A stretch of DNA of 64,000 nucleotides from Candidatus Hydrogenedentota bacterium (lineage in GTDB: Bacteria; Hydrogenedentota; Hydrogenedentia; Hydrogenedentales; JAGMZX01): the NCBI GenBank assembly GCA_029556545.1, contig JAKQEQ010000017.1:202699-266698 (forward strand), read 5' to 3'. A program made the translations under genes and the position numbers. Below the pieces are notes generated by a model, which was not told where the DNA came from, did not search any database, and worked only from the letters and a program-made list of their open reading frames with translations. This document shows, piece after piece, positions 16,111 to 25,918 of this stretch (its first letter is position 1; each line of letters begins with the position of its first letter).

Positions 16111-16920
16111 ATGATTGTGGATGTCTGGATGCAGCATCCGACCCGGAGGTTCCTCGAACAGCCGTATTTCGACTCGTTGCGGCGCTGGACGGGCGCGCTC
16201 GAACCGGTGGAAATCCCTATCGAGTTCACGGTCGGCGCCTTCGAGGCGGCGGGCGTTGCGAAAGCGTTGCTCTGTGCTTGGCACGGACCGTGCGGCGCGT
16301 TGATCAGCAACGACGAGGTGGCGGCATGGGTCGGACAGTTCCCGGACCGGTTCGTGGGCGTCGCATCGGTGAACCTGTACCGCCCGATGGACGCCGTGCG
16401 CGAGCTGCGGCGTTGCGTGCGCGAACTCGGTTTCAAGGGGCTGCGCATCGTGCCTTGGCTTTGGAACCTGCCGCCGAATGATCGCCGCTATTATCCGCTG
16501 TTCGCGGAGTGCGTCGAACTCGGGATTCCGTTCCTGACGCAAATCGGGCACACCGGGCCGCTGTGCCCCTCCGAGCCGGGCCGGCCCATCCCCTACCTCG
16601 ATGACGTGGCCCTCGAATTCCCGGACCTCGTCATCATCGGTGGACACGTGGGCTTCCCCTGGGTGAACGAAATGATCTCACTGGCCACGAAGTACCCGAA
16701 TGTGTTCATCGATACCTCCGCCTATAAGCTCGGGCGACTTCCCGCGGAATTGACGGAATACATGCGCGGGCGAGGACGTGAGAGGGTCATGTTCGGATCG
16801 AATTATCCAATGGTGTCGCCGGAAGCCTGCCTGAAAGACCTCGATGCGCTCGGCTTGGACGACGAGGCTCGCGCACTCTTTCTCGGCGGCAATGCGGCGC
16901 GTGTTTTCGGACTGGCGTAG
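16111..16920 (+). CDS. amidohydrolase-2-family protein with altered metal motifs
   Basis: A 269-residue protein of the amidohydrolase-2/ACMSD-like group. The TIM-barrel landmarks are RFVGVASVNL, GFKGLRIVPW, IIGGHVGFPW, NVFIDTSAY and MFGSNYPM. In active members the first strand carries HxH and the last GSD; here they are replaced by WMQH and GSN, so a metal site is probably changed. It may decarboxylate or hydrolyse a non-standard substrate, or be a structural relative. GAGAGGA precedes the ATG. Confidence 0.8.
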   Translation: MIVDVWMQHPTRRFLEQPYFDSLRRWTGALEPVEIPIEFTVGAFEAAGVAKALLCAWHGPCGALISNDEVAAWVGQFPDRFVGVASVNLYRPMDAVRELRRCVRELGFKGLRIVPWLWNLPPNDRRYYPLFAECVELGIPFLTQIGHTGPLCPSEPGRPIPYLDDVALEFPDLVIIGGHVGFPWVNEMISLATKYPNVFIDTSAYKLGRLPAELTEYMRGRGRERVMFGSNYPMVSPEACLKDLDALGLDDEARALFLGGNAARVFGLA

Positions 16921-16940
16921 CGGAAAACCGGGGGAACCCC

Positions 16941-18353
16941 ATGAGCGACAAGAAGACGCCTGGATACGCCCACTTCAGCGGGATCGGCGGCACGGGCATG
17001 GTCGCCGGCGCGCGCCTCGCCCTTGAGGCCGGATGGGCGGTGCGCGGCAGTGATACGCCTCTGTACCCGCCCACCTCGCACATGGTCGCGGCGCTTGGTG
17101 TGCCGGTCGCGTATGCCTACGACGCGGCCAACCTCGCGTGGAACCCGGATGTGGTGGTCGTCGGCAACGCGTTAAGCCGGGGCAATCCCGAGGTCGAGCA
17201 CGCCCTTGAGCGCCGCATGCGCATCATGAGCCTGCCCGAATGGCTCAAGGAACACGTGCTCCGCGAGCGTCGCTCGATAGTCATTGCCGGCACTCACGGC
17301 AAGACAACCACGGCGGCCCTGACGGCGTTCGTCCTCGACCAGTGCGGTCTGGCTCCCGGATTCTTCATCGGTGGTCAGCCGCTGGATTTCGCCCATTCGG
17401 CGCGTCTCGGCGCGCCCGGCGCGCCGTTTGTCATCGAAGGCGACGAGTACGACTCGGCGTTTTTCGATAAGCGCGCCAAGTTCCTGCACTATTTGCCCGA
17501 AATTGCGGTGGTCACGTCCATCGAGTTCGATCACGGTGACATCTACGCGGACCTCGCGGAAATCGAGACGGCGTTCCAGCGCATGCTGCGACAAATCCCG
17601 CGATCGGGCAGACTCATAGCCTGCGCGGACAACCACGCGGCGTCGCTCCTGCCGCATGTGTTCAGCGAGACCGCCACCTACGGGTTCGCGCCGGACGCAA
17701 CGTGGCGCGGCGAAGTGGTGGACGCCGCAACCCGACGGCTGCGCGTGTATAGGGAGGGCGTGTTCTGGTGCGAGTGCAAGCCTGCCCTCGCGGGTCGCCA
17801 CAACCAGCAGAACACCTTGGCCGCCGTCGCCGTGGCGGGAATTCTGGGCGCGTCGCCCGAGGCCGTAGCAAATGCGGTGCGCTCGTTTCGCGGTGTCCGG
17901 CGGCGCATGGAAGTCTTCATCGAGGTAGGGGGCATCACGTATATCGATGATTTCGCCCACCACCCGACGGCGATTCGCGAGACCATTGCCGCGGCCCGGG
18001 AACGCTGGCCGAACCGCCGCCTCCGCGTCCTTTTTGAGCCGCGTTCGAACACGACGGTCACGAGACGGTTCCAGACGGAGATGACGGAGGCGTTCGCGGG
18101 CGCGCACGAGGTTTGGCTCGGCCCTATCTACCGCGGCGAGCGCATTCCGGAGGCGGAGCGGCTGGACCGCGACGCGCTGGCCGCCACATTGTGCGGGCGA
18201 GGCGTACGCTGTCGCGCGGCGGAAAGCGTCGAGACCATCGTGACCGAGATACGCGCGACGGAAGCCCCGGGCGACGTCGTGCTGATTCTCAGCAACGGCG
18301 CCTTCGGCGGCATCCACGCACGGTTCCAGGAAACGCATGCAACTTCTGTATAA
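16941..18353 (+). CDS. mpl: UDP-N-acetylmuramate:murein tripeptide ligase
   Basis: A 470-residue Mur-ligase-family enzyme. The N-terminal GIGGTGMVAGA nucleotide-binding loop, the central ATP site GTHGKTTTAAL, the EGDEYDSAFFDKRAKF block and C-terminal DDFAHHPTAI all match Mpl rather than MurC. Mpl re-attaches murein tripeptide released by wall turnover to UDP-MurNAc, so it marks peptidoglycan recycling. It follows the amidohydrolase by 20 bp. Confidence 0.95.
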   Translation: MSDKKTPGYAHFSGIGGTGMVAGARLALEAGWAVRGSDTPLYPPTSHMVAALGVPVAYAYDAANLAWNPDVVVVGNALSRGNPEVEHALERRMRIMSLPEWLKEHVLRERRSIVIAGTHGKTTTAALTAFVLDQCGLAPGFFIGGQPLDFAHSARLGAPGAPFVIEGDEYDSAFFDKRAKFLHYLPEIAVVTSIEFDHGDIYADLAEIETAFQRMLRQIPRSGRLIACADNHAASLLPHVFSETATYGFAPDATWRGEVVDAATRRLRVYREGVFWCECKPALAGRHNQQNTLAAVAVAGILGASPEAVANAVRSFRGVRRRMEVFIEVGGITYIDDFAHHPTAIRETIAAARERWPNRRLRVLFEPRSNTTVTRRFQTEMTEAFAGAHEVWLGPIYRGERIPEAERLDRDALAATLCGRGVRCRAAESVETIVTEIRATEAPGDVVLILSNGAFGGIHARFQETHATSV

Positions 18354-18395
18354 TCAGGGTTCCGGCGTAGCATGGTTGTCCCGGCCATGATCCTC

Positions 18396-18414
18396 CACGG
18401 GCAAGACGCCCGTG
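18396..18414. repeat. dispersed short palindrome, copy 1
   Basis: A 19-nt imperfect palindrome CACGGGCAAGACGCCCGTG (7-bp arms, 5-nt loop) just upstream of the gene at 18446. A 17-of-19 copy occurs at 55926-55944. It resembles a small interspersed repeat. Confidence 0.6.
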
Positions 18415-18445
18415 CTGCTTGCCGGCGGACGCGAGGTGTGCCGAC

Positions 18446-19186
18446 ATGCCCGATCCCGATATGAAACGCATTTTTCAGGAAGCGGCGGAGATCGCGAAGG
18501 GGCTGCCGCGCGGTCTCCAGGAGGCCGCCTTCAACCGCGCCCTCGATGTCCTCTTGGGCGGCGGCACGGACACTACCGAAGAAGAGGCGGACGACACGCG
18601 CCGCATTTTCGCCCTGCCAGGATCGCGCACGCTGCTGGATACGTCGGTGGCGGCCATCAATCTGGTGGCGGACCGCCTCGGTATCGAGGAACTGGACGCG
18701 GATGAGGTCGCGGAGTTCCTCGAGGAGAAAGTCGGCCCGCACTTGAACGAAGGTATGGTCGGCCGCGCCCTGGACGGCGCGGACAGCATGTTCCGCACGA
18801 TCGCCAGTGTGAACCCCCTCCAGACATTCTCTCACCCGTTAGAAGAGGATCAAGCCCAAGACACACGAGACACGCCCAAGAAGAAGGCGGGCGCAAAGCG
18901 GAAGAAACCCGCGGCCAAGGGCGCCAAGTCGCCTGGAAAGACAAAGGGAAAAAGCGAAACGAAACGCGCGTCGGTCAACGGTCCCACGCAGGTAATTGTG
19001 GACCTGGTCAAACGCGGCTTCTTCGCGTCGGCTCGCACCGCCTCGCAGGTCGCACTGTACCTGAACCGCCAGGGATTCAATTTCACCGTGTATCAACTCA
19101 CGCCCGTATTGCTTCACCTGATCCGGGCGGGACTCCTGCAGCGGCGCACGGACGCCCACGGTCAATACGTGTATGAGAAGGCGTGA
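18446..19186 (+). CDS. hypothetical protein with Lys-rich linker and winged-helix-like end
   Basis: A 246-residue protein in three parts: a helical N-terminus (KRIFQEAAEIAKGL), a Lys/Ala-rich linker at about residues 145-175, and a C-terminal ~70 residues that look like a winged helix (VIVDLVKRGFFASARTASQV, then TPVLLHLIRAGLL). The linker recalls DNA-associated bacterial proteins. ATG 18446 has a GAGG upstream; an in-frame ATG at 18419 is less likely. The function is unknown. Confidence 0.6.
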   Translation: MPDPDMKRIFQEAAEIAKGLPRGLQEAAFNRALDVLLGGGTDTTEEEADDTRRIFALPGSRTLLDTSVAAINLVADRLGIEELDADEVAEFLEEKVGPHLNEGMVGRALDGADSMFRTIASVNPLQTFSHPLEEDQAQDTRDTPKKKAGAKRKKPAAKGAKSPGKTKGKSETKRASVNGPTQVIVDLVKRGFFASARTASQVALYLNRQGFNFTVYQLTPVLLHLIRAGLLQRRTDAHGQYVYEKA

Positions 19187-19212
19187 ACGCCGCGAGCACG
19201 TCCGATGCCTAG

Positions 19213-19326
19213 ACGGGCAAGCCGGGTGTGCCTTATCTGGTTATTGACGGCGAATGGGCGCGCGGTTACGAGCCGGGCAAGCCGTTCTCCGATGAATTCG
19301 CGCGCGGGCTATTCGGCCTCGCGTGA
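19213..19326 (+). pseudogene. fragment resembling a glutaredoxin-like C-terminus
   Basis: In frame before TGA 19324-19326 the bases read GVPYLVIDGEWARGYE and PGKPFSDEFARGLFG, similar to the end of glutaredoxin-like proteins in which GVPxLVI is conserved. A TAG at 19210 bounds the frame and no N-terminal redox motif is present. It is therefore a probable remnant, with low certainty. Confidence 0.35.
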
Positions 19327-19368
19327 TTGTCCACCGCCGCCCGCGGAGACGCGGGAGAGGAGTTACAC

Positions 19369-20145
19369 ATGACGAAGCACATCGTACCTTGTTGGCCCCT
19401 GTTGTTGATCGCCGCGTGCATCGGCCCGATGATCGCCGCCGATGAAACCGCGGAAAAGGGGCGGGCCGTCTTCGAGCAATACAAGGATACCGTCGTCACC
19501 ATTCGGACGGTCTTGAGCATGTCCATGGGCGGCAATCCCCAGGAACGAGAGAGCGAAGCGAACGGCACCGTGATCGATGCGATGGGACTTGCCGTGCTCT
19601 CGCTAAGCAGCGTGGACCCAAGCGGGCTCATGGCGCGGCTGGACCGGGGCCGCGATGAAATGGTGACGAAGATCACGAGCATGAAAATGATCCTTGCCGA
19701 CGGCACGGAACTGGACGCGGAGATCGTCCTGCGCGACGCGGACCTCGACTTGGCCTTTGTCCGCCCCCTCACGAAGCCCGACTCGGCCATGCCGTTTGTT
19801 GACCTGACCCAGCCCGGCAAACCCGAGATACTCGATGAGGTCGTCGCCATCGCCCAACTGGGCCAGGTCGCGCGACGCACCCACAGCGCGCTCGTCGAGC
19901 GCGTCGAGGCTGTTGTGGATCGCCCCCGCACCTTCTATGTCCTCGGCGAACACAGGTCCCGCGCCGTCGTATGCTCCCCCGCGTTCACGCTCGACGGCGC
20001 CTTCGTCGGTATCGGTGTATTCCGATCGATCCAGGGGTCGGACCGGCGCACGGGCGACAACGTCCTCATCGTGATCGTGTCCGGCGACGACATCCGCGAG
20101 GCGTCGGCACAAGTGCCACCGTGGCCCGAAACCACCGAACGATGA
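19369..20145 (+). CDS. secreted HtrA-like protein lacking the catalytic triad
   Basis: A 258-residue exported protein (signal peptide LLLIAACIGPMIA) with an S1C/HtrA-like fold pattern: VVTIRT, GTVIDAMGLAVLSLSSVDP, LADGTELDAEIVLRDADLDLAFVRP and, near the end, SPAFTLDGAFVGIGV. In active HtrA/Deg proteases the second block carries the catalytic His, and the last the GNSGGP serine loop; here SLSS and SPAF replace them, while the aspartate in DLDLAF remains. It is most likely an inactive binding or scaffold relative. GAGAGGAG precedes the ATG 19369. There is no PDZ domain. Confidence 0.7.
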   Translation: MTKHIVPCWPLLLIAACIGPMIAADETAEKGRAVFEQYKDTVVTIRTVLSMSMGGNPQERESEANGTVIDAMGLAVLSLSSVDPSGLMARLDRGRDEMVTKITSMKMILADGTELDAEIVLRDADLDLAFVRPLTKPDSAMPFVDLTQPGKPEILDEVVAIAQLGQVARRTHSALVERVEAVVDRPRTFYVLGEHRSRAVVCSPAFTLDGAFVGIGVFRSIQGSDRRTGDNVLIVIVSGDDIREASAQVPPWPETTER

Positions 20146-20164
20146 ACATAGAGGATTGAGTGCC

Positions 20165-20857
20165 ATGTTTGCTGCAAGATGCGCGATCGGCCTCGCATTG
20201 CTATGCGCCTGTGTGGCTCCCGCGCAAGAGGCGTCCGAACCGGCCTCGGGTCGAATGTGGGACAACGCCATTCGCGCCTTCGAATCCGGGGACGCCGCCG
20301 CCCCGCCACCCGAGGGGAGCGTCCTGTTCGTAGGCAGTTCCAGCATCCGTTTGTGGGACCTCAAACAGTATTTTCCCCGTCTTTCGGCACTGAATCGCGG
20401 ATTCGGCGGTTCGCAAATGAGCGATGTGAATCACTATGCGCGCCGCATCGTACTGCCCTACAAGCCCGGCGCAATCGTGTTGTATTCCGGCGACAACGAT
20501 ATTGCCTTCGGAAAGACACCCGAGACCGTCTTCGAGGACTACAAACAATTTTTCGCGCTCGTGGCCGAAGCACTGCCCGAGACGCGCCTGATCGTGCTCG
20601 GCGTCAAGCCGAGTCGCGCGCGCTGGAAACATATCGAGGCGCAGCGCGCATTGAACCGCATGATCCGCGAGCGCGCCGCGGGGCTCGACCAGGTGATCTT
20701 CATCGATACCGAGACCCCGATGCTCGACGAGGAAGGCCAACCGGCGACGACGTTCTACGCGGCCGACGGCCTGCACCTCAGTGCGAAGGGATATGAACTC
20801 TGGGCGGCGCTGGTGCGGCCGCAGGTGTGCACGCCTGAGCAATTACTGGGAGAATGA
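20165..20857 (+). CDS. secreted SGNH/GDSL-family hydrolase
   Basis: A 230-residue exported enzyme (signal peptide LALLCACVAPAQ). SGNH blocks are visible: GSSSIRLW for the nucleophile serine, GFGGSQM for the oxyanion glycine, YSGDND for the asparagine block and DGLHLSAKGY for the Asp/His pair. Such enzymes deacylate sugars or lipids. The start ATG 20165 has a GAGG about 9 nt upstream. It follows the HtrA-like gene closely and may be co-transcribed with it. Confidence 0.85.
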   Translation: MFAARCAIGLALLCACVAPAQEASEPASGRMWDNAIRAFESGDAAAPPPEGSVLFVGSSSIRLWDLKQYFPRLSALNRGFGGSQMSDVNHYARRIVLPYKPGAIVLYSGDNDIAFGKTPETVFEDYKQFFALVAEALPETRLIVLGVKPSRARWKHIEAQRALNRMIRERAAGLDQVIFIDTETPMLDEEGQPATTFYAADGLHLSAKGYELWAALVRPQVCTPEQLLGE

Positions 20858-20860
20858 CGG

Positions 20861-21058
20861 ATGCGGGCCGACCCAATTCTGCGAGAAGTGTACCGAATCA
20901 AGGACGAACTCGACCGGGAGATCGGAGGCGACCTGGAAAAACTCCTTGCCCGTTTCCGCGCGTTCGCCCGAAAACATCCCGAACGCATGGTCCGCCAGGC
21001 TCCTAAGCCCGGCAAGCGAACCGGACGAAGGGCCGCAGACGCGAGGCAGGGGAAATGA
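20861..21058 (+). CDS. small basic/acidic helical protein
   Basis: A 65-residue protein opening with RADPILREVYRIKDEL, a pattern seen in small, abundant proteins of unknown role sometimes annotated as antitoxin-like. It begins 3 nt after the SGNH gene. No toxin partner is visible. The following 340 bp up to mreB hold only a promoter. Confidence 0.5.
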   Translation: MRADPILREVYRIKDELDREIGGDLEKLLARFRAFARKHPERMVRQAPKPGKRTGRRAADARQGK

Positions 21059-21267
21059 CTGCTGCCCTGAGAGACTTCGCAGCCGTTGTCCCTCAGCGAC
21101 GGAAGCATCCTTGGGCCGAGTGACCATGCTTGCCTGTTGCCGCGGTTCCCTGTGCGGAAGAGTTGATGCGGGAAAGCAGATATGGTCATGCCCGGTCGTC
21201 GGACAACGACTTCCGGCGCGCGACCAAGGCGCCAACATACGGCAATAGACCCCAGTCTTGCGCCCTG

Positions 21268-21296
21268 TTGGATTTCCGGTCCCGTTCTGCTATGAT
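21268..21296 (+). promoter_or_regulatory. sigma-70-like promoter of the mre operon
   Basis: TTGGAT at 21268-21273, a 17-bp spacer ending in TGC (an extended -10), and TATGAT at 21291-21296. It sits ~100 nt upstream of mreB and nothing else in the 340-bp gap competes with it. Confidence 0.6.
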
Positions 21297-21350
21297 TGGG
21301 GCTCATCGTTTATGCAGTCTTTTCCAAGCCCTTATGCCTGTTAGCTTTAG

Positions 21351-22427
<1,077 letters not shown>

Positions 22428-22533
22428 ACGGGTGGCGCGCGGCGTGCGTCTGACCCTCGAACCTGATAGAATGGCGACAAGTCAAGGGGATTGCTTCACG
22501 AAACGTTCCGCCAGCGATAGAGGGACTTGACCG

Positions 22534-23463
22534 ATGTCGCTCCTACGCCGCATGACCGAGCATCGGCCCGAAATCATCCTTCTTGTGGTAGTGGGTGTGT
22601 CGTTTGTTTCGCTCGTGACCGGCACGCAAGCCGGCTTTCTCGGGACCTGCCTGCGCAAGACCGTCTCATTCACGGCCTATCCCTTCGTGCGCACCATGGA
22701 CTACGCGGGCCGGGCCACGGAATACACGCTGGACCTGATCTTCGCCTACGACAAGCACCGCACCGAAAACGCCGTGCTCCGCCGCGAACTCGCGATGATG
22801 AAGGCGGCGCTTGCGGACGTGCGGGAAATGCGCCTCGAACAGGGTCGGCTCAGGAACATGCTGCGGCTCATGCACACCGAGCCGCGGCTTACCCTCGAAC
22901 CGGCGCGCGTGCTCGAGAGCTATCGCGGTGTCCTCAAGATTGATCGCGGCAGACGGCACGGCGTGAACGAAGCGATGGGCGTCATCAGCGAACAGGGCGT
23001 TGTCGGGATCGTGATCGAGGCGGACGCCATCACGGCCACGGTCGCCACCCTGCATCACGTGGACTGCCGCGTCGGCGCCATGGTCCAGCGCAACCGAGTC
23101 CGCGCGTATGACGGCATCATCCACGCCGGAGGCAGCAACGTGAGCCTGTTTTGCACGATGGACTACATTGACCTTAAGGATGAGGTGCGGCTGGGCGATC
23201 TGGTGGTCGCCAGCCCCGAGAGCGTCTTCCCCGCCGGATACCCAGTAGGCACGGTTTCCGCCGTGCACGGCGGGGGTACGTTATGGAAGACGGCGGAAAT
23301 CGAGCCGGTCGTGGACCCGTACCGTCTGGATGAGGTGTTTGTGGTGCTTCAGGCCGTGCCGACGGCGGAGGACCTCGAGGGGCCCTTGCCGCCTGACGGC
23401 GCGGTGGCCCAGGCTGGCGACCGAGTGGACAACCGTTCCTTGCAGGAACGTTACGCACCGTAG
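22534..23463 (+). CDS. mreC: rod-shape-determining protein MreC
   Basis: A 309-residue membrane-anchored protein. A single N-terminal hydrophobic segment (ILLVVVGVSFVSLVTG) is followed by a coiled coil (LRRELAMMKAALADVREM) and the MreC beta domain (RGRRHGVNEAMGVISEQGVVGIV). It links MreB to the elongasome enzymes. AGAGGGA precedes the ATG. The product is typical in length and is the second gene of the operon. Confidence 0.93.
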   Translation: MSLLRRMTEHRPEIILLVVVGVSFVSLVTGTQAGFLGTCLRKTVSFTAYPFVRTMDYAGRATEYTLDLIFAYDKHRTENAVLRRELAMMKAALADVREMRLEQGRLRNMLRLMHTEPRLTLEPARVLESYRGVLKIDRGRRHGVNEAMGVISEQGVVGIVIEADAITATVATLHHVDCRVGAMVQRNRVRAYDGIIHAGGSNVSLFCTMDYIDLKDEVRLGDLVVASPESVFPAGYPVGTVSAVHGGGTLWKTAEIEPVVDPYRLDEVFVVLQAVPTAEDLEGPLPPDGAVAQAGDRVDNRSLQERYAP

Positions 23464-23469
23464 AGAGCC

Positions 23470-23976
23470 ATGCGACGCAATATCCGATGGGCGGCCGTAA
23501 CGATTGTGGCGGCATTGATCCAGACCACTTGGCTGGACGCAATCCGGTTTCAGGGCGTCCTGCCCGACCTGATCCTGCTGCTGGTGGTGTATTTCGCCAT
23601 CGCGGACGGCGAGGAACGGGCCATGTTCACGGCCGTGCTCGGCGGTATCTACCAGGATGTGGCCGGCAACTACTCACTGGGGCACAACGTCCTCTGCCTG
23701 GCGATCGTCGGTTACATCGTCGGGCGCGTGTCGACCCGCTTGATCATCGAGAACCCCGCGGTAAAGGCCGGGTTGGTGCTGCTGGCGTCCATCGCCCACG
23801 GCGTCCTCTTCACCTTCATCCTCTACGTGCAAAAGCCGCATATCAGCGCTGTGTACACCATCAGCGCTTCGGTCGTACCCGGCGCGTTCTACACCGCGTT
23901 GCTGACGCCGCTGGTCTTCTTGGTGCTGGCGTGGTCGTTCCACCGCGATGACCTGCTGAAACGGGGAGCCTTGTAA
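23470..23976 (+). CDS. mreD: rod-shape-determining protein MreD
   Basis: A 168-residue inner membrane protein with about five hydrophobic segments. It shows the early Q-T-T-WLDAIRF and LPDLILLLVVYFAI blocks and GGIYQDVAG of MreD. It starts 6 nt after mreC and ends 1 nt before the PBP2 start, fully in keeping with the mreBCD order. Confidence 0.9.
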   Translation: MRRNIRWAAVTIVAALIQTTWLDAIRFQGVLPDLILLLVVYFAIADGEERAMFTAVLGGIYQDVAGNYSLGHNVLCLAIVGYIVGRVSTRLIIENPAVKAGLVLLASIAHGVLFTFILYVQKPHISAVYTISASVVPGAFYTALLTPLVFLVLAWSFHRDDLLKRGAL

Positions 23977-23977
23977 C

Positions 23978-25918
23978 GTGCTGAGCCGAAAAGAGCCGAA
24001 ACGCTACGAAGGCGTCGAGAAGCGCGTGCAATGGGTCGCGCTGGCGCTCGCCGTGGCGTTCGCTTGGCTGCTTCAGCAGTTCTGGCAGCTGCAAATCGAG
24101 CGCCTCCACGAGTTTCAGGAGATGGCCGAAACAAACCGCGTACGCAATGAGCGGTTGAAGTCCGACCGCGGCGTGATCTACGGCCGGCACGACGTCATCC
24201 TCGCGGACAACCGGGCAAGCACGGACATCGTCTTCGTGCCCGGCGAGGCGCTGCTCGAAAAGCGCCGCGAAATCTGCATGACCCTCGAAGAACTGCTCAA
24301 CGTGAACGGAGAGGCGCTTTACGCGGAGGTCGAGAAGAACAAGCGCGCCCCCTTCACGCAGATTACCGTGAAGCGGGACGTGTCCCGGCGGGATGCCGTG
24401 CGTATTGAAGAGATGCGCTACAAACTCGATGGGGTGTTCGCCGTGGTGCATCCGCAGCGACGCTACATCTACGGGGAAACCGCTGGCCAAATCCTCGGCT
24501 ACATGGGCGAGATCAGCCAAGACGAACTAGACCGCTGGCGCGGGTATCACCTCGGGGACCTCGTGGGAAAAATGGGCCTCGAACGCATGTACGAGCACCT
24601 GCTCCACGGCGAAGACGGCTACGCGGTCGTGACCAAGTATGCCTGGGGCCGGCCGCAGTTCCTCACCGACCGGCGGGGGGTGCCGCGCATCGCCGCGCGT
24701 GACAGCCACGGCCACCTCCTCACGGAGGAGGCGCCGCGAAAAGAACCGAACCCCGGCCAGCCCCTCTACCTGACGCTCGACATCGATCTCCAGCGGGAAG
24801 CGGAGCGTCTGCTCCGGGGCCAGGTCGGCGCCATCACCGTGCTCGAGGCGGAAACGGGGGCGGTATTGGCCATCGCAAGCAGTCCCGGCTACGATCCGAG
24901 CGTTTTCGTCACGCGCGGGCTGAGCCACGAGCGCCTAAAACTGCTCGAGGCGGCGCGCCCGAACCCAATGCGCAACCGCTGTTACGTCGAGCACTATCCG
25001 CCCGGCTCCGTATTTAAGGCATTGCTCGCCGCGGCGGCCCTCGAAGAGGGGGTGATCGACAAGAACAGCACCTTCTTCTGCCCCGGCTTCTATCAGATCG
25101 ACGGGAAGGGGCGGCGTTGGCACTGCCACAAGCGGTCCGGCCACGGGCACATGTCGGTCGTGCCCGCCTTGGCTCTTTCTTGCGACGTCTTCTTCTATAA
25201 TGTCGGTCGCAAGCTTGGCATTGAGCGCATCCACAAGTGGTGCGACCGGCTCGGGCTTGGCGTGCTTACAGGCATCGACCTTCCCGGTGAGATCCCGGGC
25301 CTGATTCCGAACCCGGAATGGAAACAACAGGTGATGAAGGATGCGCCTGTATGGGACCGCAAGTGGTTTGAAGGCGATACGGTCAACGTGAGTATTGGTC
25401 AGGGCAGTGCGGCCACAACGCCGCTCCAAAATGCGGTGCTGATCGCGTCCATCATGAACGGCGGACGGCGGGTGCGGCCCTATCTCAATCGCGCGATCGG
25501 GCCCGCCCTTTCGGAGCCCTTACTGAGCGATGAGACGCTGGCCGTGGTGACCGAGGGATTATATGAATGCGTGGGGCGGGACGAGCCGGGTGCGCGCGGC
25601 ACCGGGCGGCGCGCGCACATTCCCGGCATGACTATCATCGGCAAGACGGGTTCCGCGCAGATCATGGCCCTCGAACACCACAAGAAGTACGAAACGGAGG
25701 AAGATATCCCCTATGCATTTCGCGATCATGCGTGGTTCATCGCCGGTGTACTCGACCGTGAACCGCGCATCGCCGTTTCGGTACTGATCGAGCACGGCCA
25801 CCACGGGAGCACCGCGGCGGCCCCTGTCGCCAAAGAAATAATCGAGTTCTTCTACGCCCAGGAAGCCGCGCGGGAAGAACAAGCGCCGGTGACGTTGGCG
25901 CGGCAAGGAGGCCGCTGA
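23978..25918 (+). CDS. mrdA: peptidoglycan transpeptidase PBP2
   Basis: A 646-residue class B penicillin-binding protein. One N-terminal transmembrane helix is followed by a pedestal (GVIYGRHDVILADN, ISQDELDRWRGY) and the transpeptidase domain. Active-site motifs are S344-V-F-K347, S401-C-D403 (SxD, as in E. coli PBP2) and K556-T-G558. It cross-links peptidoglycan during elongation together with RodA. Start GTG 23978 sits right after mreD. Its stop overlaps the rodA start. Confidence 0.95.
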   Translation: MLSRKEPKRYEGVEKRVQWVALALAVAFAWLLQQFWQLQIERLHEFQEMAETNRVRNERLKSDRGVIYGRHDVILADNRASTDIVFVPGEALLEKRREICMTLEELLNVNGEALYAEVEKNKRAPFTQITVKRDVSRRDAVRIEEMRYKLDGVFAVVHPQRRYIYGETAGQILGYMGEISQDELDRWRGYHLGDLVGKMGLERMYEHLLHGEDGYAVVTKYAWGRPQFLTDRRGVPRIAARDSHGHLLTEEAPRKEPNPGQPLYLTLDIDLQREAERLLRGQVGAITVLEAETGAVLAIASSPGYDPSVFVTRGLSHERLKLLEAARPNPMRNRCYVEHYPPGSVFKALLAAAALEEGVIDKNSTFFCPGFYQIDGKGRRWHCHKRSGHGHMSVVPALALSCDVFFYNVGRKLGIERIHKWCDRLGLGVLTGIDLPGEIPGLIPNPEWKQQVMKDAPVWDRKWFEGDTVNVSIGQGSAATTPLQNAVLIASIMNGGRRVRPYLNRAIGPALSEPLLSDETLAVVTEGLYECVGRDEPGARGTGRRAHIPGMTIIGKTGSAQIMALEHHKKYETEEDIPYAFRDHAWFIAGVLDREPRIAVSVLIEHGHHGSTAAAPVAKEIIEFFYAQEAAREEQAPVTLARQGGR

